A DNA stretch of 64,000 nt from Cronobacter dublinensis subsp. dublinensis LMG 23823 (GCF_001277235.1 NZ_CP012266.1:3100001-3164000); one strand, 5' to 3'; counted from the stretch's first letter, positions 42,379 to 51,795 are shown. Notes: generated by a model from the sequence alone, not told the origin. Program-made: numbers and translations.

Positions 42379-43184
42379 TACGCCATCCCCAGCCAGCGGA
42401 GGATCTCCTGCCCGTGGCTGTCAAATAACAATTTGGCGCTCATCACCGCCGAGACGATAACGATCATCGGGCGGATCAGGCGCTGTCCTTTACTTAATAC
42501 TAAGCGCGAGCCCAGGCGCGCGCCGAAAAACTGCCCGGCCAGCATGACAAAGCCGGTGCCCCAGATAACCTTGCCGCCGATGATAAACAGCAGCAGCCCG
42601 CCGACGTTGGAAGTGGCGTTGAGCACCTTGGCGTGGGCGGTGGATTTCGCGAGGTTAAACCCCGCGAGCGTCACGAACGCCAGGGCGTAAAACGAGCCCG
42701 CGCCGGGGCCGAAAAAGCCGTCGTAAAAGCCGACGCAGCCGCCCGCCACCAGCGCGAACGGCAGGCCGTAGAGCCTGCGCTGGCGATCTTCTTCGCCAAG
42801 GCGCGGCATCAGCAGGAAATAGAGCCCGATGGCAATGACCAGCACTGGCAAAATCTGGCGAAGAATATCGGACTGCACGTGCTGCACCAGCAGCGCGCCG
42901 CTGGTTGAGCCGATAAACGTCATCAGAATATTCAGCTTCTGGTCGTGAAGGCTGACCACGCCGCGACGGATAAAATAGAGCGACGACGAGAGCGAGCCGC
43001 CGCACGCCTGAAGTTTATTGGTCGCCAGCGCCTGGGCGGGCGACATGCCTGCCGCCAGCAGCGCAGGCACCGTCAGCAGCCCGCCGCCGCCCGCGAGGGC
43101 ATCAATAAAGCCTGCGAGCATGGCGACGAAAAAAAGCGCTGTCAGCAACAGCGGCGAAACCATAAACCAGTCCATCACGGCCAT
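42378..43184 (-). CDS. yfcA: TSUP-family membrane transporter YfcA
   Basis: A TauE/SafE (TSUP) family inner-membrane protein, likely an organic sulfur-anion exporter; substrate unproven. It has 268 residues with about eight hydrophobic segments and the family repeat motifs GFIDALAGGGGLLTVPALLAAGMSPAQALATNKLQA (first half, split: GFIDALAGGGGLLTVPALL) and VGFYDGFFGPGAGSFY with HAKVLNATSNVGGLLLF in the second half. It lies 12 bases downstream of mepA and overlaps epmC. Confidence 0.94.
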   Translation of the reverse strand: MAVMDWFMVSPLLLTALFFVAMLAGFIDALAGGGGLLTVPALLAAGMSPAQALATNKLQACGGSLSSSLYFIRRGVVSLHDQKLNILMTFIGSTSGALLVQHVQSDILRQILPVLVIAIGLYFLLMPRLGEEDRQRRLYGLPFALVAGGCVGFYDGFFGPGAGSFYALAFVTLAGFNLAKSTAHAKVLNATSNVGGLLLFIIGGKVIWGTGFVMLAGQFFGARLGSRLVLSKGQRLIRPMIVIVSAVMSAKLLFDSHGQEILRWLGMA

Positions 43185-43196
43185 CCTTAGTCTGTG

Positions 43197-44021
43197 TTAA
43201 AGGGCGTGTTTATCCAGCAATGCCTGACATGACGGCGGCGGTGGCGGCGGCGTTGTCTTCTCAGCTTTGCCGCTGCCCGGTGCCGCCGGTTTAAACCAGC
43301 TCTGCAGCTCTTCGCCACAGCCGTCGCCCGGCGGCGGCGGCGCCTGCTCCACGCACTCCAGGCTGTCTGCCGGACAGCGCAGGCGCACATGCATATGGGC
43401 GCGATGCTGGAACCACGGGCGCACTTTGCGCAGCCAGTCGCGATCCGGCCCGGCGTCCAGGCAGAGCTGCTGCTTGATGGCCGGGTTGACAAAAATACGG
43501 GTGACGTCGTCATCCAGCGCCGCAAGCTTAATCAGCCCGCCGATTTCCGGTTTCCAGAGCGACGACACGACCGATTTCCCGTCGTCAGACACCAGATCCA
43601 GCGCCTGCGGACGACGCAGCTGCGCCGCGCTCCAGCGCTGTTTCGGCAGCTGCAGGAAGATGTCGACATCAAGCCCCGTCTGATGGCTAGCGTGACCGCC
43701 GTTAAAGCGCCCGCCCGCCGGCATGCCCATATCGCCGACCAGCACGGTGCCGAGCTGTAATTCGTTCACCTGATTGCTAAGACGCTCAATAAAGCGCACC
43801 AGATCCGGGTGGCCGAAATAGCGACGCTGGTCGGTGCGCATGATCTGGTAATGTTCCGAGTCCATCGGCAGCGGCTCGGCACCGATAATACAGCCGTTGG
43901 AAAAGGTGCCGATCGACTGGGCCGTGCCCGGAATGGGCTGGGTGATTTTCTGCCACGGCGTGGCGGCGCTTGCCGCGCTGCAAAAGAGCAGCGCCAGCAA
44001 GGTAGTGCAGCGTATTTTCAT
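43197..44021 (-). CDS. mepA: penicillin-insensitive murein endopeptidase MepA
   Basis: A periplasmic LAS-type zinc peptidase cutting D-Ala-meso-DAP cross-links. It has 274 residues with signal peptide MKIRCTTLLALLFCSAASA. Zinc ligands are in GGHASHQTGLDVDIF (His and Asp) and HMHVRLRCP (His), and six cysteines, as in E. coli. The C-terminal Pro-rich stretch (TTPPPPPPSCQALLDKHAL) is typical. It follows aroC by four bases, suggesting co-transcription. Confidence 0.96.
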   Translation of the reverse strand: MKIRCTTLLALLFCSAASAATPWQKITQPIPGTAQSIGTFSNGCIIGAEPLPMDSEHYQIMRTDQRRYFGHPDLVRFIERLSNQVNELQLGTVLVGDMGMPAGGRFNGGHASHQTGLDVDIFLQLPKQRWSAAQLRRPQALDLVSDDGKSVVSSLWKPEIGGLIKLAALDDDVTRIFVNPAIKQQLCLDAGPDRDWLRKVRPWFQHRAHMHVRLRCPADSLECVEQAPPPPGDGCGEELQSWFKPAAPGSGKAEKTTPPPPPPSCQALLDKHAL

Positions 44022-44025
44022 GAGG

Positions 44026-45111
44026 TTACCAGCGAGGAAGCGTGGTGGTGACGTCCGCGTTCTGGCCGCGGTGGCGCAGCAGATGGTCCATCAGCACGAT
44101 AGCCAGCATCGCTTCGGCGATAGGCACCGCGCGAATGCCGACGCACGGATCGTGGCGGCCACGGGTGATCATTTCGACTTCGTCGCCGGCGCGGTTAACG
44201 GTACGCCCCGGCACGGTGATGCTGGAGGTCGGTTTCAGCGCGATAGTAGCGACAATCTGCTGGCCGCTGCTGATGCCGCCGAGAATGCCGCCCGCGTGGT
44301 TGCTCTGAAAACCGTCTTTGGTGATTTCATCGCGATTTTCGCTGCCTTTTAGCGCGATGACGCCAAACCCTTCGCCGATCTCTACACCTTTTACGGCGTT
44401 GATGCTCATCAGCGCATGCGCGATATCGGCGTCAAGCCGGTCAAACACCGGCTCGCCGAGGCCCGGCGGCACGTTGTCGGCGACAACCGTCACTTTCGCG
44501 CCGATGGAGTCGCCCTCTTTTTTGAGCGCGCGCATCAGTTCATCGAGCGCGTCGAGCTTGTCGGCATCCGGCGAGAAGAACGGGTTCTGCTCCACCTGCG
44601 CCCAGTCTTTGATTTCCAGCGGAATGTCGCCCATCTGGGTCAGGCAGGCGCGGATAACGATGCCGAATTTCTGCGCCAGATATTTTTTGGCAATCGCGCC
44701 TGCGGCGACGCGCATGGCGGTTTCACGCGCGGAGGAGCGTCCGCCGCCGCGATAGTCGCGCACGCCATATTTCTGTTCGTAGGTGTAATCGGCGTGCCCC
44801 GGACGAAACACATCTTTGATGGCGCCGTAATCCTGTGAGCGCTGATCGGTGTTTTCAATCAGCAGGCCGATGCTGGTGCCGGTGGTCACGCCCTCAAACA
44901 CGCCGGAGAGAATTTTCACCTGATCCGGCTCGCGGCGCTGCGTAGTGTAACGGGAGGTGCCCGGGCGGCGGCGGTCGAGATCGTGCTGGAGATCGGCTTC
45001 GCTTAGCGCGATGCCCGGCGGTACGCCGTCAATGATGCAGCCGAGCGCCAGACCATGGGACTCGCCGAAAGTGGTGACGCGAAAGAGTTGTCCAAGAGTG
45101 TTGCCTGCCAT
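44026..45111 (-). CDS. aroC: chorismate synthase AroC
   Basis: Last step of the shikimate pathway, converting EPSP to chorismate with reduced FMN. The ATG at 45111 (GGAG five bases upstream) gives 361 residues, the E. coli length; a GTG one codon earlier is too close to the ribosome site. Signatures: GESHGLALGCIIDGVPPG, RPGHADYTYEQKYGVRDYRGGGRSS (split: RPGHADYTYEQKYG and RDYRGGGRSSARET) and GRHDPCVGIRAVPIAEAM. It follows prmB and precedes mepA. Confidence 0.98.
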   Translation of the reverse strand: MAGNTLGQLFRVTTFGESHGLALGCIIDGVPPGIALSEADLQHDLDRRRPGTSRYTTQRREPDQVKILSGVFEGVTTGTSIGLLIENTDQRSQDYGAIKDVFRPGHADYTYEQKYGVRDYRGGGRSSARETAMRVAAGAIAKKYLAQKFGIVIRACLTQMGDIPLEIKDWAQVEQNPFFSPDADKLDALDELMRALKKEGDSIGAKVTVVADNVPPGLGEPVFDRLDADIAHALMSINAVKGVEIGEGFGVIALKGSENRDEITKDGFQSNHAGGILGGISSGQQIVATIALKPTSSITVPGRTVNRAGDEVEMITRGRHDPCVGIRAVPIAEAMLAIVLMDHLLRHRGQNADVTTTLPRW

Positions 45112-45175
45112 CACGGCTCCATTATCGTGTCGTTGTGGTGTTATGCATTATTCAGCGGGCGTGCGCCCGCCTGTT

Positions 45176-46108
45176 TTAATCTTTGTAGATGCTGAAGTGT
45201 TCGCGTGCGCTGATGAGCTGTGCTTTGGTCAGCATAAAGACGCCGTCGCCGCCGTTGTCGAACTCAAGCCAGGTAAACGGTACGTCCGGGTACTGCTCCA
45301 TCAGATGTACCATGCTGTTACCGACTTCACAAATCAGAATGCCGTTGTCGGTCAGGTAGTCCGGCGAGCAGGCGAGAATGCGGCGCGCGAGCTTCAGTCC
45401 GTCGCTGCCAGCCGCGAGACCGAGCTCTGGTTCGTGGCGATATTCGTTCGGCAGGTCGGACATATCTTCTTCATCCACATACGGCGGATTGGTCACGATA
45501 ATGTCGTACTGTACTTTCGGCAGGTCACGGAAGAGATCCGAGCGGATCGGCGTCACATGATGGATAAGCCCGTGCTCTTCAATGTTGTGCTCGGTGACGG
45601 CCAGCGCGTCGCCGGAGATATCTACCGCGTCAACTTCGGCGTTCGGGAAGGCGTACGCGCAGGCGATGGCGATACAGCCGCTGCCGGTGCACATATCCAG
45701 GATGTGCTGCGGTTCATGGTCAATAAGCCCGGCGAAACGGTTGTTGATAAGCTCGCCGATGGGCGAGCGCGGCACCAGTACGCGCTCGTCGACGTAAAAC
45801 TCGTGGCCGCAGAACCAGGCTTTATTGGTGAGGTACGCCACCGGAATACGCTCGTTGACGCGGCGGATCACCCGCTCGACGATGCGGTGACGCTCGCTGG
45901 AGGTCAGACGCGCGGTACGCATATCTTCCGGAATATCCAGCGGCAGGTAGAGCGACGGCAGCACCAGTTGCACCGCTTCATCCCAGGGGTTGTCCGTGCC
46001 GTGACCATACCAGATGCCCGCCGCGCTGAAACGGCTCACCGCCCAACGCAACATATCCTGAATGGTATGCAGTTCACTGACTGCCTCATCGACGAAAATT
46101 TTATCCAC
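45176..46108 (-). CDS. prmB: 50S ribosomal protein L3 glutamine methyltransferase PrmB
   Basis: Methylates a glutamine of ribosomal protein L3 (Gln150 in E. coli). The GTG at 46108 follows GGAGGGCAGT and gives 310 residues starting (M)DKIFVDEAVSELHTIQ, the E. coli length. The SAM motif is ILDMCTGSGCIAIACAYAFP, and the substrate-glutamine motif NPPY is in IIVTNPPYVDEEDMSDLP. It is divergent from smrB across a 160-base gap and upstream of aroC. Confidence 0.97.
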   Translation of the reverse strand: MDKIFVDEAVSELHTIQDMLRWAVSRFSAAGIWYGHGTDNPWDEAVQLVLPSLYLPLDIPEDMRTARLTSSERHRIVERVIRRVNERIPVAYLTNKAWFCGHEFYVDERVLVPRSPIGELINNRFAGLIDHEPQHILDMCTGSGCIAIACAYAFPNAEVDAVDISGDALAVTEHNIEEHGLIHHVTPIRSDLFRDLPKVQYDIIVTNPPYVDEEDMSDLPNEYRHEPELGLAAGSDGLKLARRILACSPDYLTDNGILICEVGNSMVHLMEQYPDVPFTWLEFDNGGDGVFMLTKAQLISAREHFSIYKD

Positions 46109-46269
46109 ACTGCCCTCCGCATGACGCTCCGCGTTAAATTCGGCGGCTAGTTTGCCATGAAGGCGGCGATAAATCAGCAACCGGCGCGTCATCCCTGAAA
46201 ATTGGCTTTTGTTTGGCGACGCGCCAATCTCGGGTAAACTGCCTGCGCAACGATAAAGAAGAGAAGAAG

Positions 46270-46821
46270 ATGAAAAAGAAGCCATCGCTGAGTGAGGAAG
46301 AAAAGTCGCTGTTTCGCGCGCTGATGAGCGGAACGCGGGAGCTGAAACAGGACACCATTGTGCACCCGCCCGCGCGTAAAAAACTGCGTGAGGTGCCGCC
46401 TAAGCGCCTGTTGCAGGAGCAGGTGGACGCCAGCCACTACTTTTCCGATGAGTTCCAGCCGCTTCTGAACAGCGACGGGCCGATGCGCTATGTACGCCCC
46501 GGCGTCGACCATTTCGAGCTGAAAAAACTGCGCCGCGGCGATTACTCGCCCGAGCTGTTCCTCGATCTCCACGGCTTAACGCAGATGCAGGCCAAGCAGG
46601 AGCTGGGAGCGCTGATTGCCGCCTGTCGCCGCGAGCATGTCTTCTGTGCCTGCGTGATGCACGGCCACGGTAAACATATTCTCAAACAGCAGACGCCGCT
46701 GTGGCTGGCCCAGCATCCACACGTGATGGCGTTTCATCAGGCGCCGAAAGAGTATGGCGGCGACGCCGCGCTGCTGGTGTTGATTGAAGTGGAAGAGTGG
46801 CAGCCGCCGCAGTTGCCTTAA
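46270..46821 (+). CDS. smrB: ribosome-rescue endonuclease SmrB (YfcN)
   Basis: An Smr-domain nuclease that senses collided ribosomes and cleaves the mRNA between them. The ATG at 46270 gives 183 residues, as in E. coli (MKKKPSLSEEEKSLFRALM). The Smr domain is at about 95-175: LDLHGLTQMQAKQELGALI, CACVMHGHGKHILKQQ and a C-terminal LLVLIEVEEW. The N-terminal helix that binds uS2 is basic. A strong terminator follows. Confidence 0.95.
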   Translation: MKKKPSLSEEEKSLFRALMSGTRELKQDTIVHPPARKKLREVPPKRLLQEQVDASHYFSDEFQPLLNSDGPMRYVRPGVDHFELKKLRRGDYSPELFLDLHGLTQMQAKQELGALIAACRREHVFCACVMHGHGKHILKQQTPLWLAQHPHVMAFHQAPKEYGGDAALLVLIEVEEWQPPQLP

Positions 46822-46865
46822 GCCATGCGCGTGACTGGCGCAAAAAGGACGCCGCAGAAACAGCA

Positions 46866-46893
46866 AGAGCCGCATCAGCGGCTCTTTTTCTTT
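46866..46893 (+). terminator. smrB/sixA terminator
   Basis: AGAGCCGC-ATCA-GCGGCTCT followed by TTTTCTTTT. It lies between convergent smrB and sixA, oriented for smrB. Confidence 0.88.
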
Positions 46894-46912
46894 TACAGCT
46901 TAGTGGCAGGCG

Positions 46913-47401
46913 TTAAATCGCTTTCGCCATTTTCAGATTGCAGGGGCTCATCTGCCAGTTAAACACGCCCTTGTCGTTATCGCCTTCAATCGTCACGCAG
47001 GCGATAGCGGAGGTCGAGAACATCGGCGGCGTTTCGCCAGGGCAGAGTTCCGCCACCAGATACCCCACCAGCGGCAGGTGGGAGATAACCATCACCGCGC
47101 TGACGCCGTCACGGGCCAGGACATGGAGGTAGTCGCTCACCAGGCCGATATCGCCGCAAGGCGTGAGCTCCGGCAGGACTTCGGTTTTGACAGGCAGGCT
47201 CATGGCCTCTTTCACGACGTCCAGTGTCTGTTCGGCTCGCAGGAAAGGGCTCACCAGAACACGTTCGATATCCACCTTTTGACCTTTTAACCAGGTCGCC
47301 ATTTGACGGGATTCGTCACAACCGCACGCGGTCAGAGGACGAACCGAATCACTGGCGGCATCGAGTGCTGCGTCGCCGTGACGCATGATAAAAACTTGCA
47401 T
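46913..47401 (-). CDS. sixA: phosphohistidine phosphatase SixA
   Basis: A histidine-phosphatase-superfamily enzyme that dephosphorylates phosphohistidine, including in the PtsN/NPr branch and ArcB. The ATG at 47401 gives 162 residues (MQVFIMRHGDAALDAASDS); the RHG motif contains the catalytic His8, with partner His in VISHLPLVGYLVAEL. Longer upstream frames are unsupported. It converges with smrB and lies 200 bases downstream of fadJ's direction on the opposite side of a small gap. Confidence 0.96.
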   Translation of the reverse strand: MQVFIMRHGDAALDAASDSVRPLTACGCDESRQMATWLKGQKVDIERVLVSPFLRAEQTLDVVKEAMSLPVKTEVLPELTPCGDIGLVSDYLHVLARDGVSAVMVISHLPLVGYLVAELCPGETPPMFSTSAIACVTIEGDNDKGVFNWQMSPCNLKMAKAI

Positions 47402-47606
47402 ATTGCACCGCTTTTGTTGACCAGAAGCGCCAGCGCAACCCCGAAAATGCATCACGCTTTTTACGGGTATCGGCTGGCGGTCGGGCATTGTGCCTGATCC
47501 GTACATCGAATGAAACGCTGTTTTTTACCCTATTGACGTAAGTATAGTCAATCAGTGTTTACAAAATAACCAGCGCTGCGTTTTCGATAACAGGAACTAC
47601 GCTTTA

Positions 47607-49760
47607 TCAGACCGCGATTTCAGCCTGCGGGTTCCCCGTGGGCCAGAAAGTTTGCGCGGTCTGCGCCATGCGCAACAGCCTGTCGCACGGGGTAAAACGC
47701 TCTCCATAACGGGTGGAAAGACGGGTGAGCGTCGCCACCACCTGCGCCGCGCCGAGCGTGTCCATATAACGGTACGGACCGCCCAGGAACGGAGGGAAAC
47801 CGATGCCGAAAACGGCGCCGATATCGCCGTCGCGCGCCGAGCGCACCACACCCTCATCAAGACACCGCGCCGCCTCGTTCAGCATCATCATGACGCAGCG
47901 CTCGGCTATCTCTTCGCCGCTCAGTTTACCGCCCGGTTTTACGCCAATAAGCCCGTAAACCGCAGGGTCAACCTGTTTTTTGCTTTTACGCCCTTTCGCT
48001 GGATAAAGATAGAAACCGCGACCATTTTTTCTGCCTTTGCGATCGTCGTTCAAAATTGCTGCAACGGCTTCATCGGGCGCGCTGAATCGCGGCCCGTAAG
48101 CGCGCTCCAGCACAGGCATAATTTTGGTGCCAACATCAATGCCGACTTCATCCAGCAACTGGATAGGGCCGACCGGGAATCCCCTTTTCACCAGCGCGTC
48201 GTCGATTTTCTCAATGCTCTCCCCTTCCATCAGGCAGCGCATCGCCTCGTTAATGTACGGTGCCAGGATGCGGTTGACGTAAAACCCGGCGCAGTCGGCT
48301 ACCACGATCGGCGTTTTACCCTGCTTTTTCGCAAGCAGCACGGTCGTGGCAATGGTTTCCGGGCTGGTGCCCGCATGGGGGATCACTTCCACCAGCGGCA
48401 TTTTGTCGACCGGGCTGAAATAATGCAGCCCAATCACCTGCTCCGGGCGCGCGGCCCCGGCGGCGATATCGCCGATAGGCAACGAGGACGTGTTAGACGC
48501 GAAAATAGTGTACGGCGCGGTACTTGCCTCGATCTCCGCCACCATCTTCTGCTTCAGGGTTAACTCTTCGAAAACGGCTTCCACGACGATATCGCGCTGG
48601 TGGAACCCGCGATAATCGGTGCCAGCCGAAATCAGCGCCATCTGAGCGTCGCGCTCGCTGGCGCGCAGGTGACGACGGCGCACCTTTTTCTCCAGCAGAT
48701 CCCAGCTGTATTTCAGGGCGTGGTTAATGCCCTTTTCGCTGATGTCTTTAATACGCACTGGCAAACGGGCTTTGGTGGCGGTCACATACGCAATTCCGCC
48801 GCCCATCAGCCCGCCGCCCAGCACGCCGACCGAATGCAGCGCGCGCGGCGCCACGCCGCTGCCGGTCTCTTTTTTAAGCTCAGTAGTAGCGAAAAAGAGA
48901 CCGCGCAGCGCCGCTGATTCCGGCGTCATCGCCAGTTCGCCAAAGGCGCGCGCCTCGGCCTGATAGCCGCTGGCGCTCCCCTGCTCAAGCCCGGTGCGCA
49001 CCACATCGATAATGCGCTGCGCCGCCGGGTAGTTGCCGTGCGTTTTCTGATGAGTCTTCTGGCTGACCATACGAAACAGCAGCGCGCGACCGAGCGGGCC
49101 TGCCAGCACGCGCTCACGCACCGGCAAACGACGCGGCGCGGGACGGCCTTTTTTAGCAAGCGCCGCGGCGGCCTCCAGCAAAATGGTGTGCGGCACCACG
49201 TCATCCACCAGCCCGGCTTTCAGCGCCTGACGCGCACGCAACTGTTTGCCGGCCAGGATCATCTCAAGCGCGGTGCTGACGCCGATAAGGCGCGGCAGCC
49301 GCTGCGTGCCGCCGGAGCCCGGCAGCAGCCCTAACTGCACTTCCGGCAGCCCGAGCAGGGTTTTAGGGTCATCGGTACAGACGCGGCTGTGGCAGGCGAG
49401 CGCCAGCTCAAGCCCGCCGCCCAGGCACGCGCCGTGGATAGCCGCCACGACATGCACCGGCAGCGCGCGGATCTCCGCCATGATCTGCTGACCCTGGCTT
49501 GCCAGCGCTTCGGCCTCCTGCGCGCTTTTGCAGTGCGCAATCATGTTGATATCTGCGCCCGCAATAAAGTTATCGGGCTTAGCGGAGATAAACACCACGC
49601 CCGCGAGATCGCGGTTTTCACGCAGCGTTTTGACAATCGCGCGCACGTCGCGGGCGAACGCCGCCTTGAGCGTGTTCATTTTCTCGCCCGGCACGTCGAT
49701 AGTGACTACCGCCACGTTGTCCGGGCGCATCTGTAAAGTGAATGCGGATGTCGATTCCAT
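47607..49760 (-). CDS. fadJ: fatty acid oxidation complex subunit alpha FadJ
   Basis: Trifunctional enoyl-CoA hydratase / 3-hydroxyacyl-CoA dehydrogenase / epimerase of the second (anaerobic) beta-oxidation complex. It has 717 residues. The hydratase part shows HGACLGGGLELALACHSRV and LPEVQLGLLPGSGGTQRLPRLIG (split: LPEVQLGLLPGSGGTQRLP); the dehydrogenase part has GGGLMGGGIAYVTA and NTSSLPIGDIA...GLHYFSPVDKMPLVEVI. Its ATG shares a base with the fadI stop (TAATG), so it is coupled to fadI. Confidence 0.97.
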   Translation of the reverse strand: MESTSAFTLQMRPDNVAVVTIDVPGEKMNTLKAAFARDVRAIVKTLRENRDLAGVVFISAKPDNFIAGADINMIAHCKSAQEAEALASQGQQIMAEIRALPVHVVAAIHGACLGGGLELALACHSRVCTDDPKTLLGLPEVQLGLLPGSGGTQRLPRLIGVSTALEMILAGKQLRARQALKAGLVDDVVPHTILLEAAAALAKKGRPAPRRLPVRERVLAGPLGRALLFRMVSQKTHQKTHGNYPAAQRIIDVVRTGLEQGSASGYQAEARAFGELAMTPESAALRGLFFATTELKKETGSGVAPRALHSVGVLGGGLMGGGIAYVTATKARLPVRIKDISEKGINHALKYSWDLLEKKVRRRHLRASERDAQMALISAGTDYRGFHQRDIVVEAVFEELTLKQKMVAEIEASTAPYTIFASNTSSLPIGDIAAGAARPEQVIGLHYFSPVDKMPLVEVIPHAGTSPETIATTVLLAKKQGKTPIVVADCAGFYVNRILAPYINEAMRCLMEGESIEKIDDALVKRGFPVGPIQLLDEVGIDVGTKIMPVLERAYGPRFSAPDEAVAAILNDDRKGRKNGRGFYLYPAKGRKSKKQVDPAVYGLIGVKPGGKLSGEEIAERCVMMMLNEAARCLDEGVVRSARDGDIGAVFGIGFPPFLGGPYRYMDTLGAAQVVATLTRLSTRYGERFTPCDRLLRMAQTAQTFWPTGNPQAEIAV

Positions 49761-51070
49761 TATTCGGCCTCCAGTACCATTGCCGCGCCAAGCCCGCCCG
49801 CCGCGCAGGCGGTCACCAGCCCGAAACCGCCGCCGCGGCGGCGCAGTTCGTTAAGCGTCTGGGTTATCATTCGCGCGCCGGTGGCGGCGAACGGGTGCCC
49901 GTAGGCGATAGAGCCGCCGAGCACGTTAAATTTGCTGTCATCCACCTCGCCGGTCGCCTGGCTGCGGCCCAGCACGTCGCGGGCGAAACGGTCGCTTGCC
50001 AGCAGCTTGAGGTTGGTGAGCGTCTGCGAGGCGAACGCCTCATGCATGTCAAAGAGCGTCAGATCGGCCATCGAGAGCCCGGCGCGCTCCAGCGCCAGCG
50101 GCGTCGACCATGCCGGGCCCAGCAGCATATCCTGCCAGACATCAATGGCGGTAAAGGCGTAGCTGCGCAGGTAGCCGAGCGGCGTGAGCCCCAGCTCGCG
50201 GGCGCGCGATTCGGTCATCAGGATCACTGCCGCCGCGCCGTCGGTGAGCGGCGTGCTGTTGGCGGCCGTCACGGTGCCGTGTTTACGGTCAAAGGCCGGG
50301 CGCAGTCTGGCGTAATCGGCAAGCGACGACGTTTTACGGATATTGTTATCTTCGCTCAGCGGATCGCGGTAGGGCGGCGTGTAGGCCGTCATCACTTCAT
50401 CCCGCAGCTTACCTTCAGCCCACGCCTGCGCCGCCAGCTGGTGCGAACGGTGCGCCAGCGCGTCCTGCTGTTCGCGGGTGATGCCGTGCGTTTTCGCCAT
50501 CTGTTCTGCGGTGTCGCCCATGCGTAATCCGGTGGAGTATTCCGCTACGGCGGGCGGCACCGGCAGCAGGTCGCGCAGCCTCAGGCGTGAAAAGAGTTTC
50601 AGACGCTGCCCGGTGGTGCGGGCTTTGTTGGCGTCCACCAGGATGCGCGCGAGTTTTTTACTCACGCCAATGGGCAGAACGGAAGAGGAGTCGGCGCCGC
50701 CGGCGATCCCGGCGCGGATGGTGCCCGCCATCAGGCTTTCGGCGACGTTCGCCACCGCCTGGAAACTGGTGGCGCAGGCGCGGCTGACGCTGTAGGCGTC
50801 GGTGCGCACGCTCATACCGGTGCCGAGCACAATTTCACGCGCGATGTTTGGCGCCTCTGGCATCTGCACCACCTGGCCGAACACCAGCTGTTCAATGACC
50901 TCAGGCGGAATTTCACTGCGGGCCAGCAGTTCGCCGACCACCATTTTCCCGAGATCGACCGCCGGAACGCCGTGGTACGCCGTCGCCTGACGGGCGAATG
51001 GGGTGCGCAACCCACTGACAATGGCAATACGATCCCCCTGCCGGGTGACCAGCGGTAATGCCTGACTCAT
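49760..51070 (-). CDS. fadI: acetyl-CoA acyltransferase FadI
   Basis: Thiolase subunit of the FadIJ complex, cleaving 3-ketoacyl-CoA. It has 436 residues. The nucleophilic Cys is in SVSRACATSFQAVANVAES; the C-terminal active-site motifs are GGSIAYGHPFAATGARM (His) and VTACAAGGLGAAMVLE (Cys). It is the first gene of fadIJ. A FadR-like operator lies 36-52 bases upstream of its start. Confidence 0.97.
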   Translation of the reverse strand: MSQALPLVTRQGDRIAIVSGLRTPFARQATAYHGVPAVDLGKMVVGELLARSEIPPEVIEQLVFGQVVQMPEAPNIAREIVLGTGMSVRTDAYSVSRACATSFQAVANVAESLMAGTIRAGIAGGADSSSVLPIGVSKKLARILVDANKARTTGQRLKLFSRLRLRDLLPVPPAVAEYSTGLRMGDTAEQMAKTHGITREQQDALAHRSHQLAAQAWAEGKLRDEVMTAYTPPYRDPLSEDNNIRKTSSLADYARLRPAFDRKHGTVTAANSTPLTDGAAAVILMTESRARELGLTPLGYLRSYAFTAIDVWQDMLLGPAWSTPLALERAGLSMADLTLFDMHEAFASQTLTNLKLLASDRFARDVLGRSQATGEVDDSKFNVLGGSIAYGHPFAATGARMITQTLNELRRRGGGFGLVTACAAGGLGAAMVLEAE

Positions 51071-51105
51071 AACGTTCCCCTGTAAAAGGCTAAATAATGA
51101 TTAAG

Positions 51106-51122
51106 TGGTCTGACCTGATAAC
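51106..51122 (-). promoter_or_regulatory. FadR operator of fadIJ
   Basis: AGTGGTCTGACCTGATA closely follows the FadR consensus AGCTGGTCCGAYMTGTT (matching TGGTC-n-GACCTG). It lies between the fadI start and yfcZ, consistent with acyl-CoA-responsive repression of fadIJ known in E. coli. Confidence 0.75.
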
Positions 51123-51204
51123 AGTTTTAACCAGAATTTTACATTCAGCCAATCACATAAAGGAAAAAGTGCGAAGCAAAACACGAATTACGTAACAAGA
51201 AATA

Positions 51205-51225
51205 CGCCCCGGCGGCACCGGGGCG
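51205..51225 (-). terminator. yfcZ terminator
   Basis: CGCCCCGG-CGGCA-CCGGGGCG, an 8-base stem followed on the minus strand by TATTTCTTGTT, 13 bases after the yfcZ stop. Confidence 0.75.
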
Positions 51226-51237
51226 TGAGAGGCGGGA

Positions 51238-51522
51238 TTAACGCAGACTTAACTGGAAAATAACGGTTTCGGCCTGGCAGGCGAAAACAAAATCGATATC
51301 AAGACGCACGCCGTCGGCTTCTTCCGTAAAGCGCGGCGTAATCTTGCACGGCTCAGACTCCACTTCACGCGCTCTGGCGGTTAACGCTGCGAGCGTTTCT
51401 TCGGCCTCGGCGCGGCTTGTGAACACGCGGCTGTAGGACGCCACGCAGTCGGTATTATCGATAATGGTGCCAACATCAATACAGCAGCAAACCGGGGTTT
51501 CATCAGCACTGCATTTCGTCAT
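51238..51522 (-). CDS. yfcZ: YfcZ/YiiS family protein (DUF406)
   Basis: A 94-residue conserved protein of unknown function, matching E. coli YfcZ in position and sequence (MTKCSADETPVCCCIDVGT at the start, with a Cys-Cys-Cys cluster; ETVIFQLSLR at the end). Its size and alpha-beta pattern suggest a small ferredoxin-like fold. It is divergent from fadL and upstream of fadIJ. The gap to fadL (51523-51879) holds the fadL promoter region. Confidence 0.9.
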   Translation of the reverse strand: MTKCSADETPVCCCIDVGTIIDNTDCVASYSRVFTSRAEAEETLAALTARAREVESEPCKITPRFTEEADGVRLDIDFVFACQAETVIFQLSLR

Positions 51523-51754
51523 CGTGATTTCCTCTGTATTTACTGGAAAGGGATACGCTTATTTTACGCCCGCCCCGGTCCCCTCTCTACCTGTTCTTCC
51601 GGATTGCGCCCATAAGTGACCGAAATCACACTTAAAAATGATCTAACGCAATAATCACCAGCTTTACGGCTGGTCATACCGCGCAATTTTGCTAAACGGA
51701 TCGCGTTTCTTAGATCACAATTGAAAAAACTTATAAACATACTTGCAACATATC

Positions 51755-51771
51755 TGCTGGTCGGACCTATA
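51755..51771 (+). promoter_or_regulatory. FadR operator 1 of fadL
   Basis: TGCTGGTCGGACCTATA matches the FadR consensus AGCTGGTCCGAYMTGTT at nearly all key positions (CTGGTC-n-GACCT). It lies about 110 bases ahead of the fadL start. Confidence 0.8.
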
Positions 51772-51778
51772 CTCTCGC

Positions 51779-51795
51779 CACTGGTCTGATTTCCC
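51779..51795 (+). promoter_or_regulatory. FadR operator 2 of fadL
   Basis: CACTGGTCTGATTTCCC retains CTGGTC-n-GA of the FadR consensus and lies 24 bases after operator 1. E. coli fadL is likewise described with two FadR sites around its start point. Confidence 0.6.
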
